Shown here: in pieces, positions 17,563 through 26,648 of the stretch
Layout of the letters: each line of letters starts with the position of its first letter
Position numbering within the stretch: the stretch's first letter is position 1
Assembly: GCF_023716465.1 (NCBI RefSeq)
Contig: NZ_CP092415.1
Location: 3,635,501-3,699,500, forward strand
From: Flagellimonas marinaquae
GTDB lineage: Bacteria > Bacteroidota > Bacteroidia > Flavobacteriales > Flavobacteriaceae
Length of the DNA stretch: 64,000 bases
Reading direction: 5' to 3'
Made by a program: the position numbers and the translations under genes
The notes under the pieces: generated by a model
What the model was told of the DNA's origin: nothing
The model's database searches: none
The model's input: only the letters and a program-made list of their open reading frames with translations

Positions 17563-18753
17563 TTACTTCTTAACCATATATTCGTCAACAAACCGAACTA
17601 AATCCTGACCATGTAAATTTTTGGCCAAGACTTTTCCCTCTGGGTCCAACAAGAAATTGGCCGGAATTGTCTTTAACCTTAACTCCTCCATTACAGGGCT
17701 CTGGTCGCCTTGCACATGTGAAGCATGTAACCACCTATATGCTCCGTCTTTTTCAATAGCTTTGGCCCATGCTTTCTTGCTACTCTCCAAACCATAGGCC
17801 ACGATCATAAAATCTTTGGAACCATACCTTTCCCACAAAGGCACCAGTACATTTCGATTTTCCACTCTACAGGGTGCGCACCAAGATGCCCAAACATCCA
17901 ACAATATCAGTTTTTTGTTTTTGGACAATTGCCGCAAAGAAGTTTCCGTTCCATCCATCATGGGTAAATGTATCTCTGGAATCGAATCCCCTATAAGAAC
18001 TGGTAAGTTTTTTTTATCGACTGTTACTGTAAATTGTTGTACCCATTTATGACCAGGATATAAGTTGCTCCATTTTAGGGATTGTGCATAGACCATTTCC
18101 GCAATACGCTCAAAATTACCTTCCGGACTCGCCCAACGAATGGCCATTAAGGCTGGCAATAGGTGCGCTGTGGTATCCGCAAAATCAATTAACTTGCCTT
18201 GATATGCTTTTAGATTTTTCTCGCGCTCCAATAATCCCTCATCGGTTAAGTTCGAGCTGTTTTCCTTTTCAAAGTGATATTTATAAGCATCCCTACGCAA
18301 ATCCCTCAATTCCAACATCGCTGCATTGGCAGGTGATGGATTCGCAATGGAGAAGCTAGATTGAAAATTTGCCATCTCGGCATCAACCCTTAAAGAAGTA
18401 CCTGGCTCATACACCAACGGAAAATAATTGTCCGTACTCGGGTTTTCGTTCAGTAATTTATTGGGGTACTTCTCCCCTCTTTTCTGCACCACAAGCATCA
18501 ACACCGTTTTATCTTTAAAGTCTGGCAATTTTCCCAATTGAAAGCTCCCATCGCTGTTTACTTCGGCCGAATCCAATACCTTTCCCACAAAACTTTGGGC
18601 GATATCGTTAAATTTTTCTGGATGGACCACATAAATCATAGGCTTCCAATTTTCTGAATTTTCCAAATGAAGAGACCCTGAAAGCCATGGAGTATCCGAA
18701 CAGGAATGCAATGCGAACAGAACTAAAATGAGAAGTTTCAGTGAATTTTTCAT
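17563..18753 (-). CDS. TlpA-like thiol-disulfide lipoprotein
   Basis: The 396-aa protein has a lipoprotein signal (LFALHSC), a beta-rich N-terminal half of the DUF4369-like kind and a C-terminal thioredoxin fold with WASWCAPCR. It probably reduces or isomerises disulfides in the periplasm. The start at ATG 18753 follows from the signal peptide; ATG 18759 is an alternative two codons earlier. It converges with the previous gene with a 6-bp gap. Confidence 0.85.
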   Translation of the reverse strand: MKNSLKLLILVLFALHSCSDTPWLSGSLHLENSENWKPMIYVVHPEKFNDIAQSFVGKVLDSAEVNSDGSFQLGKLPDFKDKTVLMLVVQKRGEKYPNKLLNENPSTDNYFPLVYEPGTSLRVDAEMANFQSSFSIANPSPANAAMLELRDLRRDAYKYHFEKENSSNLTDEGLLEREKNLKAYQGKLIDFADTTAHLLPALMAIRWASPEGNFERIAEMVYAQSLKWSNLYPGHKWVQQFTVTVDKKNLPVLIGDSIPEIHLPMMDGTETSLRQLSKNKKLILLDVWASWCAPCRVENRNVLVPLWERYGSKDFMIVAYGLESSKKAWAKAIEKDGAYRWLHASHVQGDQSPVMEELRLKTIPANFLLDPEGKVLAKNLHGQDLVRFVDEYMVKK

Positions 18754-18921
18754 GGTCATAAAAGTAACCAATTCTGCTTTGGATTCTACTCTTTCCCTAA
18801 CTCTAAAAATAGCTTGACCAGAGAATGAAAAATTCACAGATCGGACACTTATTTACTGATTTACGGTTATTTACCCCATGTTGTAACGACCAATCTATCA
18901 TTCAACACAAACAGTAACATT

Positions 18922-19305
18922 ATGAAAACAAAAAACATTGTCCATTTAATTTTAAGATTGGTTCCAGCAGCTATCCTTTTACAAACGCTTTACTTTAAAT
19001 TTTCGGCAGCCCCGGAATCCGTCCATATTTTTACAACACTCGGTTTGGAGCCTTATGGCAGAATTGGTCTTGGCGTAATCGAACTGATCGTAGCCATTCT
19101 TATTTTGGTTCCGAAAACTACTTGGATAGGTGCCATTTTGGGCATTGGCATTATGCTGGGCGCCATATTTTCCCATATTACAGAATTGGGTATAGTGGTA
19201 CAAAATGATGGAGGTGTACTTTTTACCCTAGCTTTGGTTACTTTTATTTTCTGCGTAATTCTTGTTTGGGTCAACCGAAATCAAATCCCATATTTGAACA
19301 AATAG
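18922..19305 (+). CDS. DoxX-like membrane protein
   Basis: This 127-aa protein has four hydrophobic segments in the DoxX/DoxD pattern: a first helix followed by KF.A.PE, GLGVIELIVAILILVP, then a third helix ending HITELG. The family is linked to quinone or thiol metabolism in some bacteria, but the substrate here is unknown. Confidence 0.82.
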   Translation: MKTKNIVHLILRLVPAAILLQTLYFKFSAAPESVHIFTTLGLEPYGRIGLGVIELIVAILILVPKTTWIGAILGIGIMLGAIFSHITELGIVVQNDGGVLFTLALVTFIFCVILVWVNRNQIPYLNK

Positions 19306-19346
19306 CATGTAAAAACCGAATTTTACCAAATAACAACATATCTTGT

Positions 19347-20399
19347 ATGGGTATGGCTTTTTACACTAACTTTTGTCCATCTATCCATTACTTTGCAGGG
19401 TGCACTATTTTATTCCTTTTTGGGTATGGGTTCAACTGTAATGCACAGAATGATACGGTCGCACTTATCAACTATTCGGATAAAATTATTGTAAAGGCCA
19501 ACATCGATACCCGAAACGATGCATTTTTCTATAGAAACAAAGAAGAAAACACCCGACTTCACTTAAAACCCAATACTAGATACCGCTTGTTTTTATCCCT
19601 AGATTACGAGTTTTTAGGAGTTAGTGTCGGTTTTGTGCCAAAATTCCTGGATGCAAACAACGATGAAAACCTAAAAGGAGAATCTACTTTCTCGGACTAT
19701 CAGTTCAGATTTTTTCTTGGCAAATGGGTTCAAGGGCTCCATTACCGTAAAATTTCAGGATATTATATTCGGAACACTAAGGATTTTGCCCCTAATTGGA
19801 TCAAAGGGACAGACCCTTACTTACAGTTCAACAATTTGTTCAGTGAGGTATTCGGAATGTCCACTTCCTATGTTTTTAACCCTAATTTTTCCTATAGAAA
19901 CATTGTTTACCAAAACGAATGGCAAAAGATAAGCAGTGGAAGTCTAATAGGCTCATTGCATTACGACTACAGCATTTTTGATTTAAATGAAGAAGAGATA
20001 ATAAGCAGGGAAAAGTTTTTTAATGTACGATTGGAACCTGCCTATTATTACACATTTGTACTTCGTGATAATTGGTTTTTATCTGCAAACATGTCCCCTT
20101 CACTAGGTTTGCGATTTTCCAAAACAGAATCGGAAGTTGACAGCAATCCCATTATTGAAAACAATACTTATATTGTGCGCCGACTGGCTGGTGGTCTTAA
20201 TGTGGGATACAGCTCAAAAAGGGTAATTTATGGGTTGAACTTTACATTTAGTGCAGACTGGTACAACGAAGACAAAGTTTCATCAACTGAAAACGACCAG
20301 CTCTACGGTTCAGTTTATATAGGTTACCGGTTTGACCCTCCTAAGTTTGTACAAAAAATTTTTAAACCTTTGACAGGTCGAAACACTATAGACCAATAA
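19347..20399 (+). CDS. DUF4421 family predicted outer-membrane protein
   Basis: The 350-aa protein has an N-terminal hydrophobic signal and a mature part starting near AQNDTVALINYSDKI. It is rich in alternating aromatic strands, with YIGYRFDPPKF near the end, as in outer-membrane beta-barrels. DUF4421 proteins are common in Bacteroidota and of unknown role. ATG 19347 is chosen; earlier in-frame codons lie inside the DoxX gene. It converges with the antiporter gene, stop to stop with 1 bp between. Confidence 0.78.
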   Translation: MGMAFYTNFCPSIHYFAGCTILFLFGYGFNCNAQNDTVALINYSDKIIVKANIDTRNDAFFYRNKEENTRLHLKPNTRYRLFLSLDYEFLGVSVGFVPKFLDANNDENLKGESTFSDYQFRFFLGKWVQGLHYRKISGYYIRNTKDFAPNWIKGTDPYLQFNNLFSEVFGMSTSYVFNPNFSYRNIVYQNEWQKISSGSLIGSLHYDYSIFDLNEEEIISREKFFNVRLEPAYYYTFVLRDNWFLSANMSPSLGLRFSKTESEVDSNPIIENNTYIVRRLAGGLNVGYSSKRVIYGLNFTFSADWYNEDKVSSTENDQLYGSVYIGYRFDPPKFVQKIFKPLTGRNTIDQ

Positions 20400-20400
20400 C

Positions 20401-21888
20401 CTAATCTCCAATTTCTTCTTCTTTCTTTTTTAAAGAGAGGGATTCGTATACCTTATCGAGGATTTCGGGCTTATCGGTCAATACTACCAATTTATCGTTT
20501 GCCGCTATTTCGGTAAGTCCATTCGGGGTAATATAGTTTCCATCGCGTTCGATCATGGCGATAATGGCATTTTTTGGAAATCCAAGATCAACGATCTTAA
20601 CTCCATTGGAAGGACAGGTTTTCGTTATTTTTATTTCCTTCATTATCGCCTTTGGGTGCTCGGACAACAACTCATCCGTAGCGGACAAGGGTTTTACACG
20701 CTCCGGTAATCCCACATGGAGCCATTTGGCCACAATGGACAGCGTACTCCCCTGAATTAAAACGGATGTGATCGAAACAAAGAAGACAATATTAAAAATA
20801 ACGTTTGCCTTATCTATTCCTGCCAAAAGCGGATAGGTAGCAAATACAATGGGCACTGCTCCCCGCAACCCGACCCAAGAAATGTAGAATCGTCGTCTCA
20901 TCTTCATACGAAAAGGCAAAAGGGAAATCAGTACGGCCAATGGCCGGGCCACAAAAATCAGAAATAGGGAGATCATTATTCCTATTCCAATAAAAGGCAC
21001 TATTTCTGTTGGAAATACCAGCAGGCCCAAGGTAAGGAACAAAACAATCTGCATAAGCCATGCGAGTCCATCGAACATTCGCATGATGGTTTTTTTATGG
21101 ATTATATTCTGATTACCAAGGTATACGGAACAAATATAAATTGCCAAAAAGCCGTTGCCCCCAATAAAATCGGTAGCCGAAAAAGTAATGAACATCAAAG
21201 CAATGGTAAGCACGGGGTACAACCCCTCAAAATCCAACCGAATCTTATTTATAATGATCTTACTTAGCTTTCCGAACAAAAAGCCAGCTGCTCCACCGAG
21301 CACCATTTGTAGTAAAAACATGGGCAAAACCGATACAATGTTTTTTTCGGGATACTGCACCAAGGTTAAAAAAGCAATGGTAAGCACATAGGCCATGGGG
21401 TCGTTACTCCCGCTTTCCAGCTCTAGTGTGGGCCTTAGGTTTTTCTTTAGCGCCAAATTCTTGCCTCGTAATATCGAAAATACTGCAGCTGCATCCGTAG
21501 AAGACACAATTGCCCCCAACAAAAGACTTTCGTATAAGGTAAAATCGGTTATCAAATACACAAAATAACCTAACCCTACAGCCGTTAACAACACTCCCAA
21601 GGTGGACAGTGCAATTCCTTCCTTCAACACCGGTTTTACAGACTGCCAATTGGTATCCAGTCCGCCCGAGAACAATATAAAGTTCAAGGATACAACACCC
21701 ACGAACTGCGCTATTTTGGGATTATCGAAATAAATACCCCCTATTCCATCCGATCCGGCCAACATACCAATGGTCAAAAACAACAATAAAGTGGGAATAC
21801 CGAACCGATAGGTGGTCTTACCGGCCAAAATACTGATCAGCAGTAATACCGAACCTATTAATATGATGTTTTCTATGGTGATGTTCAT
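20401..21888 (-). CDS. Potassium/proton antiporter, NhaP2 (CPA1) family
   Basis: The 495-aa protein has about 12 membrane helices. It carries the antiporter core GAIVSSTDAAAVFSILRG and LELESGSNDPMAYVLT, and a soluble RCK_C-type tail (about 415-490; ISKP-like KEIKITKTCPSNGVKIVDL). It exchanges K+ (or Na+) for protons at the inner membrane, and the tail probably senses a nucleotide. ATG at 21888 is preferred; an upstream frame from 21954 adds 22 residues unlike the family. Confidence 0.92.
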   Translation of the reverse strand: MNITIENIILIGSVLLLISILAGKTTYRFGIPTLLLFLTIGMLAGSDGIGGIYFDNPKIAQFVGVVSLNFILFSGGLDTNWQSVKPVLKEGIALSTLGVLLTAVGLGYFVYLITDFTLYESLLLGAIVSSTDAAAVFSILRGKNLALKKNLRPTLELESGSNDPMAYVLTIAFLTLVQYPEKNIVSVLPMFLLQMVLGGAAGFLFGKLSKIIINKIRLDFEGLYPVLTIALMFITFSATDFIGGNGFLAIYICSVYLGNQNIIHKKTIMRMFDGLAWLMQIVLFLTLGLLVFPTEIVPFIGIGIMISLFLIFVARPLAVLISLLPFRMKMRRRFYISWVGLRGAVPIVFATYPLLAGIDKANVIFNIVFFVSITSVLIQGSTLSIVAKWLHVGLPERVKPLSATDELLSEHPKAIMKEIKITKTCPSNGVKIVDLGFPKNAIIAMIERDGNYITPNGLTEIAANDKLVVLTDKPEILDKVYESLSLKKKEEEIGD

Positions 21889-22246
21889 ATGGTAGCAAGG
21901 ATTTAAAGTAGGACAACAGACAACATCAATTATTTGCTGAATTTTCAGAATCACGAAGTTAATTCAATTAGTTTGATTTTAGCTCCATAATAAACAATCG
22001 AACCAATCCTATGTATCAAGTTTTAGTTTTTAAAGGCTGATTTTTAAATTATCGCGACAGTCGTCAAAAAACACAAAAACCACGTTTAAATACATTTTTA
22101 AGTGGACACCCGTGTTAAATAGCTAAAAAATAATCGGTGAAATGCACTTTTTAGTCGTTAAAAGTAAAAACCTATGAAAAATTGATAAGTATTCCCTGCA
22201 ATTGTTTTTGATCTTTGCTGTGTATTAACCCCCAAATCTATACATC
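21889..22246. other. Divergent intergenic region, antiporter / PD40 gene
   Basis: These 358 bp hold no gene. A partial -7 box GATCTTTG lies at 22210-22217, before the PD40 gene. CCCCCAAATCT at 22229-22239 is shared with leaders at 23467, 23761 and partly 49725. No hairpin terminator was seen. Confidence 0.5.
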
Positions 22247-23095
22247 ATGACACGATCTACTATTTACAGCCTACTTGTTTCAGGATTAATGCTAACCAGC
22301 CAGACTACTTTTGCACAGGCAGACGAAAAAATAATAAACGATACGATGAACGGGAGCGTTTCCACTATTGATGGTTATGTGCCTTCCATGTCGATAACGG
22401 AAGATGGAAAAACTGCTTATTTTAGCAAGGGCACTTACCAGAAGCCCCTTTATGGTGTTTTTTCCAAAAAAGAATTGGTATACCACGTGTACCGTGCCGA
22501 AAAAGTGAACGGTGAGTGGACCAATATTACCCAATTGGAGGTATGCTCAAAACACTACTCTGCCAAACATCCTACTGTTACCGCAGATGGCAAGCGTTTG
22601 TTCTTTGCCTCGAACATGAAGGGATCATTTGGCAAGTACGATATTTACGTTACGGAGATTGCAGCCGATGGCTCCGTGGGCGTTTCCAAAAACTTGGGCC
22701 CCAAAGTCAATACCAAAGAAGATGAACTTTACCCAAGCATCTATAATGAAACTCTACTGTTTTTTGCTTCCGAAGGAAGAGATGGATATGGAGGATTAGA
22801 CCTATATGCCTCACAGGTGGTAAAAAACACACTCACCGCATCCGTAAACCTTGGCGCCCATATTAATAGTGATAGCGACGAATACGCGATACAGCTAAGT
22901 CCAGAGAAAAAAATGGGTTTTGTGGTGTCCAATAGAGGTTTCAACAACACGGTATCACAATATACTGTAGCCTACGGACGTTCAAGTAAGCAGAAACAGT
23001 ATATCGATGTTGCCAGCAATAACGCCGGATTCGAAACTGTGCTGAACGATGATACCCGTGAATACGCGGATACGTCTTTCCAAGATCAACAATAA
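22247..23095 (+). CDS. Exported PD40-repeat protein
   Basis: The 282-aa protein has a Sec signal peptide ending TTFAQA (about residues 1-25). PD40 beta-propeller blades include YVPSMSITEDGKTAYFSK, HPTVTADGKRLFFASN, GKYDIYV and GYGGLDLYAS. These resemble the propeller half of Bacteroidota OmpA/PorE-like envelope proteins, but no OmpA domain is attached. A periplasmic or outer-membrane-associated scaffold role is inferred. A strong terminator follows at 23269-23304. Confidence 0.78.
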   Translation: MTRSTIYSLLVSGLMLTSQTTFAQADEKIINDTMNGSVSTIDGYVPSMSITEDGKTAYFSKGTYQKPLYGVFSKKELVYHVYRAEKVNGEWTNITQLEVCSKHYSAKHPTVTADGKRLFFASNMKGSFGKYDIYVTEIAADGSVGVSKNLGPKVNTKEDELYPSIYNETLLFFASEGRDGYGGLDLYASQVVKNTLTASVNLGAHINSDSDEYAIQLSPEKKMGFVVSNRGFNNTVSQYTVAYGRSSKQKQYIDVASNNAGFETVLNDDTREYADTSFQDQQ

Positions 23096-23268
23096 TAGGT
23101 TACAATTTACATACTGAATCGGTCAATAAACCTGATACGTGTCTTGTGAAACTGTTTCATAGCCGAGATTAGAAACACTCATGACAATGATAAGAAAGAC
23201 AGGGGGAAACTGACAGACTATCATAATAGCGGGTTGTATTATTTCAATCTGACCGATTTACTTCAAGA

Positions 23269-23304
23269 ATAGGATGCTGATGGGACGGCATCCTATTTTT
23301 TTTT
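23269..23304 (+). terminator. Strong rho-independent terminator
   Basis: The 9-bp perfect stem ATAGGATGC/GCATCCTAT with a 10-nt loop is followed by nine T. It ends the PD40 transcript about 175 bp past the stop, so the mRNA has a long 3' untranslated region. Confidence 0.85.
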
Positions 23305-23483
23305 ACAACTACTTGATTATATATTATTTACACTAATTTATAGTGTGTTAGATCATATAAAAACCACTTTGGAGCAAATGTAAAAAAGTGCATTTGAACG
23401 AAAATGACTACAAATATTATATGCGATAGTTAAAATTTTCTAAATTCGTTAGTGAAATAATACAATCCCAAATCTATTATGTC

Positions 23484-23549
23484 ATGAAAAAAAATTACAA
23501 CACTCTAAAAAAAGGCGTCCCAAAACCTCTTTTTACTTTACTTTTTTGA
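23484..23549 (+). CDS. Possible 21-codon leader peptide
   Basis: ATG at 23484 opens MKKNYNTLKKGVPKPLFTLLF then TGA. It is preceded by CCCAAATCT, the same leader word found before the PD40 gene and the LuxR-type regulator, and its first codons (ATGAAAAA) resemble the regulator start at 23780. It is followed by two hairpins before that regulator. It could be a leader peptide, a remnant of a duplicated 5' end, or chance. Too short for firm support. Confidence 0.3.
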   Translation: MKKNYNTLKKGVPKPLFTLLF

Positions 23550-23584
23550 CGAGTAAAATCCTCAACTACACAATGTATAGCTCT

Positions 23585-23662
23585 TGATCCCTTTAGGGAT
23601 CAGACCCAATTTTGGAGAACCCAATATGGTGTTCATACTGTTGTTGCCCTTGTATTGGGCAA
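23585..23662 (+). repeat. Two hairpins in the regulator leader
   Basis: Stem TGATCC...GGATCA at 23585-23602 can extend to TGATCCCT/AGGGATCA. Stem TTGCCC-N7-GGGCAA lies at 23644-23662. Neither is followed by a T run, so they are not simple terminators. Confidence 0.5.
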
Positions 23663-23779
23663 TGCAGTAAAGCATTTTATTGGTTCGTCCCAACTTCAAA
23701 ATTGTGGATGCGGACGATATTGTCCTAAACTTAACCTACAAAAATTTATGTAACAGTTTACCCCCAAATCTTTCTTATC

Positions 23780-24424
23780 ATGAAAAAGAATGCATTAAAA
23801 ATTGCTGTCATCGACAATGACGACACGCTTGCTGGCATTTACACCCAGTACTTCCAAGAAACTGAAGACTACGAACTTCTCGGGGTCTACACCTCGGTTC
23901 ATGGTCTATTATCTAGTTTTGTTCGTTCCCATCCGGACATTATAATCTGCGAAACCATGCTCAACGGTATTTCTGGAATAGAGGGCCTAGATTATTTTTA
24001 TCGTAAAAACAAGGACCTTAAGGTTTTGATGATGAGTCGAAAAAACGATTTTCAACTCATAAAGGAAGCCTTTAAGAAGGGTGCCAATGGCTACTTGATC
24101 AAACCGATTACCAAAGATAGGTTGTTAAATGCCCTCGATGCGCTGGACCGGCACGGGATTGCCCTGGAACTGGATGTGGCAAAAAAAATCATCGATTCGT
24201 TCCAAACAAAATCGTTCGATGTCTTCTCTAAAAAGGAGAACGAGATCATAGAGTTGCTCACCCAGGGCTTTACCTATAAAATGATTGCGGACAAGCTATT
24301 TGTTACACCCAGCGCCGTGAATTTTCATATACAGAACATTTATGTAAAGTTAAATGTGAACTCAAAATCGGAAGCGTTGAGAAAAATCAAGGAAATGGAG
24401 ACACAACAATTGAACGCCGCGTAA
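23780..24424 (+). CDS. LuxR/NarL-type response regulator with Glu in place of phospho-acceptor Asp
   Basis: The 214-aa protein has an N-terminal receiver (about 6-120) and a C-terminal GerE helix-turn-helix (about 153-206; LSKxExEI-like start, YKMIADKLFVTPSAVNFHIQ). The acidic pocket D12/D14, Ser86 and Lys108 are kept. The phospho-acceptor position in PDIIICETML is Glu58 instead of Asp. This may mimic permanent phosphorylation. No histidine kinase is adjacent. The leader carries CCCCCAAATC at 23761. A bidirectional terminator follows. Confidence 0.88.
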   Translation: MKKNALKIAVIDNDDTLAGIYTQYFQETEDYELLGVYTSVHGLLSSFVRSHPDIIICETMLNGISGIEGLDYFYRKNKDLKVLMMSRKNDFQLIKEAFKKGANGYLIKPITKDRLLNALDALDRHGIALELDVAKKIIDSFQTKSFDVFSKKENEIIELLTQGFTYKMIADKLFVTPSAVNFHIQNIYVKLNVNSKSEALRKIKEMETQQLNAA

Positions 24425-24443
24425 ACCGGAAACTTTCATTAAA

Positions 24444-24477
24444 CAAAAAACCCTGACATAATCGTCAGGGTTTTTTC
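24444..24477. terminator. Bidirectional terminator between LuxR-type regulator and dnaK
   Basis: The stem ccctgac/gtcaggg with a 6-nt loop is flanked by A6 on the left and T6 on the right, so it can end transcripts from both convergent genes. Confidence 0.88.
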
Positions 24478-24499
24478 TATATAGTAAAACGTATTTGAT

Positions 24500-26419
24500 T
24501 TACTTCACTTCTTCAAAGTCCACATCTTCCACGTTGTCGCCTTCAGCTGCTCCACCATTATTGGCAGCACCTTCAGCTCCACCGGCAGATGCTCCTGCGG
24601 CACCACCTTGCGCTTCGGCCTGTGCTTTGTACATTTCTTCGGAAGCAACTTTCCATGCCTCGTTGATTTTTTCCAAAGCTGGTGTGATCACCGCAAGGTC
24701 CTTGCCTTCATAAGCTTTCTTCAACTCCTCCAAAGCCTCTTCGATTGGCTTTTTCTTGTCGTCGGACAATTTATCACCAAATTCGCTCAGTTGCTTTTCT
24801 GTTTGGAAGATCATCGCATCGGCCTCGTTCAATTTATCGGCAGTTTCCTTCGCTTTTTTATCTGCTTCGGCATTTGCCTCGGCTTCCGCCTTCATCTTTT
24901 TGATTTCCTCCTCGGTCAAACCAGAAGAAGCCTCGATACGGATATCTTGGGATTTTCCAGTAGCCTTGTCGGTAGCAGAAACCTTGATGATACCATTGGC
25001 ATCAATATCAAAGGTCACTTCAATCTGAGGCGTACCTCTTGGCGCAGGTGGAATTCCATCCAAATGGAACCTACCTATTGTCTTGTTATCGGCTGCCATT
25101 GGGCGCTCTCCTTGCAACACGTGGATTTCAACCGAAGGTTGATTGTCCGCCGCCGTGGAGAACACTTGTGACTTCTTGGTCGGGATGGTCGTATTCGCCT
25201 CGATCAATTTGGTGAATACACTTCCCATGGTCTCGATACCCAAAGATAGCGGGGTAACATCCAAAAGAAGAACATCTTTTACATCTCCTGTCAGCACACC
25301 ACCTTGTATTGCAGCACCAACGGCCACAACCTCATCCGGGTTTACACCTTTGGACGGTTTTTTGCCGAAGAACTTCTCAACAGCTTCCTGTACCGCAGGA
25401 ATACGGGTAGAACCTCCCACTAATATGATCTCGTCGATATCGCTTTTGGAAAGTCCAGCGGATTTCAATGCTTTCTCACATGGATCGATCGTTCTTTTTA
25501 CCAGATCCGCGATCAATTGCTCGAACTTGGAACGAGACAATGTTCTCACCAAGTGCTTTGGACCTGATGCCGTGGCGGTTACATAAGGTAAATTGATTTC
25601 TGTTTGTGCAGAAGAAGACAATTCAATTTTGGCCTTTTCGGCAGCCTCCCTCAAACGCTGAAGGGCCATCGGGTCTTTACGAAGGTCCATGTCCTCATCC
25701 TTAATGAACTCTTCTGCCAACCAATCGATTATTTTTTGGTCCACATCGTCACCACCCAAATGGGTATCGCCATCTGTAGCCAATACTTCAAAAACACCAT
25801 CGCCCAATTCCAAAATGGAAACGTCGTGCGTACCACCTCCAAAGTCGAATACCACTATTTTTTGGTCCGTGTCTTTTTTGTCCAATCCGTACGCCAAGGA
25901 TGCTGCGGTTGGCTCGTTGATTATACGTTCTACGGTTAGACCCGCTATTTCTCCAGCTTCTTTGGTAGCTTGCCTTTGTGAATCGTTAAAATATGCAGGA
26001 ACGGTGATTACCGCTCTGCTAACATCTTGCCCCAAGTAATCCTCTGCCGTCTTCTTCATTTTTTGAAGAATCATTGCGGATAATTCTTGAGGTGTGTACA
26101 AACGACCATCGATATCCACCCGTGGCGTATCGTTGTCCCCTTTTACCACATTATAAGGAACCCTATTGGCTTCCTTGCTGGATTCTGAGTATTTGTTGCC
26201 CATAAACCGCTTAATGGAGTAAATCGTTTTGTGAGGGTTGGTTACCGCTTGTCTTTTTGCCGGATCACCTACCTTGATTTCCCCTCCTTCAACAAATGCA
26301 ATCATCGATGGAGTGGTTCGCTTACCTTCGGCGTTTGGAATTACCACAGGCTCGTTACCTTCCATTACAGAGACGCAGGAGTTGGTCGTACCTAAGTCTA
26401 TACCTATAATTTTGCTCAT
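24500..26419 (-). CDS. dnaK: Chaperone DnaK (Hsp70)
   Basis: The 639-aa protein is full length for the family. The ATPase domain starts [18 protein letters not shown], with [18 protein letters not shown] and [12 protein letters not shown]. The substrate-binding domain has the [11 protein letters not shown] linker region. The acidic C-terminus ends [11 protein letters not shown]. It refolds proteins with DnaJ and GrpE, neither of which is adjacent. The upstream region has no CIRCE element but carries two palindromes. Confidence 0.98.
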   Translation of the reverse strand: MSKIIGIDLGTTNSCVSVMEGNEPVVIPNAEGKRTTPSMIAFVEGGEIKVGDPAKRQAVTNPHKTIYSIKRFMGNKYSESSKEANRVPYNVVKGDNDTPRVDIDGRLYTPQELSAMILQKMKKTAEDYLGQDVSRAVITVPAYFNDSQRQATKEAGEIAGLTVERIINEPTAASLAYGLDKKDTDQKIVVFDFGGGTHDVSILELGDGVFEVLATDGDTHLGGDDVDQKIIDWLAEEFIKDEDMDLRKDPMALQRLREAAEKAKIELSSSAQTEINLPYVTATASGPKHLVRTLSRSKFEQLIADLVKRTIDPCEKALKSAGLSKSDIDEIILVGGSTRIPAVQEAVEKFFGKKPSKGVNPDEVVAVGAAIQGGVLTGDVKDVLLLDVTPLSLGIETMGSVFTKLIEANTTIPTKKSQVFSTAADNQPSVEIHVLQGERPMAADNKTIGRFHLDGIPPAPRGTPQIEVTFDIDANGIIKVSATDKATGKSQDIRIEASSGLTEEEIKKMKAEAEANAEADKKAKETADKLNEADAMIFQTEKQLSEFGDKLSDDKKKPIEEALEELKKAYEGKDLAVITPALEKINEAWKVASEEMYKAQAEAQGGAAGASAGGAEGAANNGGAAEGDNVEDVDFEEVK

Positions 26420-26493
26420 CGTATCTAAAGTTATGTCTGTTTAAAAATATTTTTGTTTGCTCTTTAAATGTCAATGTTCATGCCACGGGCCGT

Positions 26494-26514
26494 AATATGA
26501 CAAGCTGTCATATT
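26494..26514. promoter_or_regulatory. Palindrome upstream of dnaK
   Basis: The 9-bp arms AATATGACA/TGTCATATT flank AGC, giving core TGACA-N3-TGTCA. It lies 75 bp before the dnaK start. A possible minus-strand -7 (TATTTTTA, complement of 26442-26449) and -33 (TTG, complement of 26472-26474) lie between it and the gene. A regulator site is likely; which regulator is unknown. Confidence 0.55.
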
Positions 26515-26564
26515 TTTGAGGATTATTTGATTTTAACCCTGTTACAGCAAGGTTTGTTCGGATT

Positions 26565-26579
26565 GTCACAAAATGTGAC
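26565..26579. promoter_or_regulatory. Palindrome upstream of sdaA
   Basis: GTCACA-AAA-TGTGAC is a perfect 6-bp inverted repeat, about 57 bp upstream of the predicted sdaA start point. Its half-sites are those of the Crp/Fnr type in reversed order. Confidence 0.45.
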
Positions 26580-26603
26580 TCTCAATATTTAAAAATTCTC
26601 ATT

Positions 26604-26630
26604 TTTGTATTTCTTAGCTTCCTATATTTG
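26604..26630 (+). promoter_or_regulatory. sdaA promoter
   Basis: TATATTTG at 26623-26630 is a perfect -7 box. The nearest -33 candidate is TTTG at 26604-26607 with a short 15-bp spacer. The leader would be about 14 nt. Confidence 0.55.
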
Positions 26631-26648
26631 AAACTATAAATTGAGTTT

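Larger units (their letters stand above)
23096..23779. other. Long structured intergenic region upstream of LuxR-type regulator
   Basis: These 684 bp contain a 9-bp inverted repeat AATCGGTCA/TGACCGATT (23117-23125 and 23250-23258) and a terminator (23269-23304). A 21-codon frame follows at 23484-23549 with a leader like those of its neighbours. Two further hairpins lie at 23585-23602 and 23644-23662. No larger coding sequence was found on either strand. Confidence 0.6.

Noticed and set aside
26420..26648. CIRCE heat-shock operator upstream of dnaK
   Set aside because: No TTAGCACTC-N9-GAGTGCTAA or close match. The palindromes present are different.
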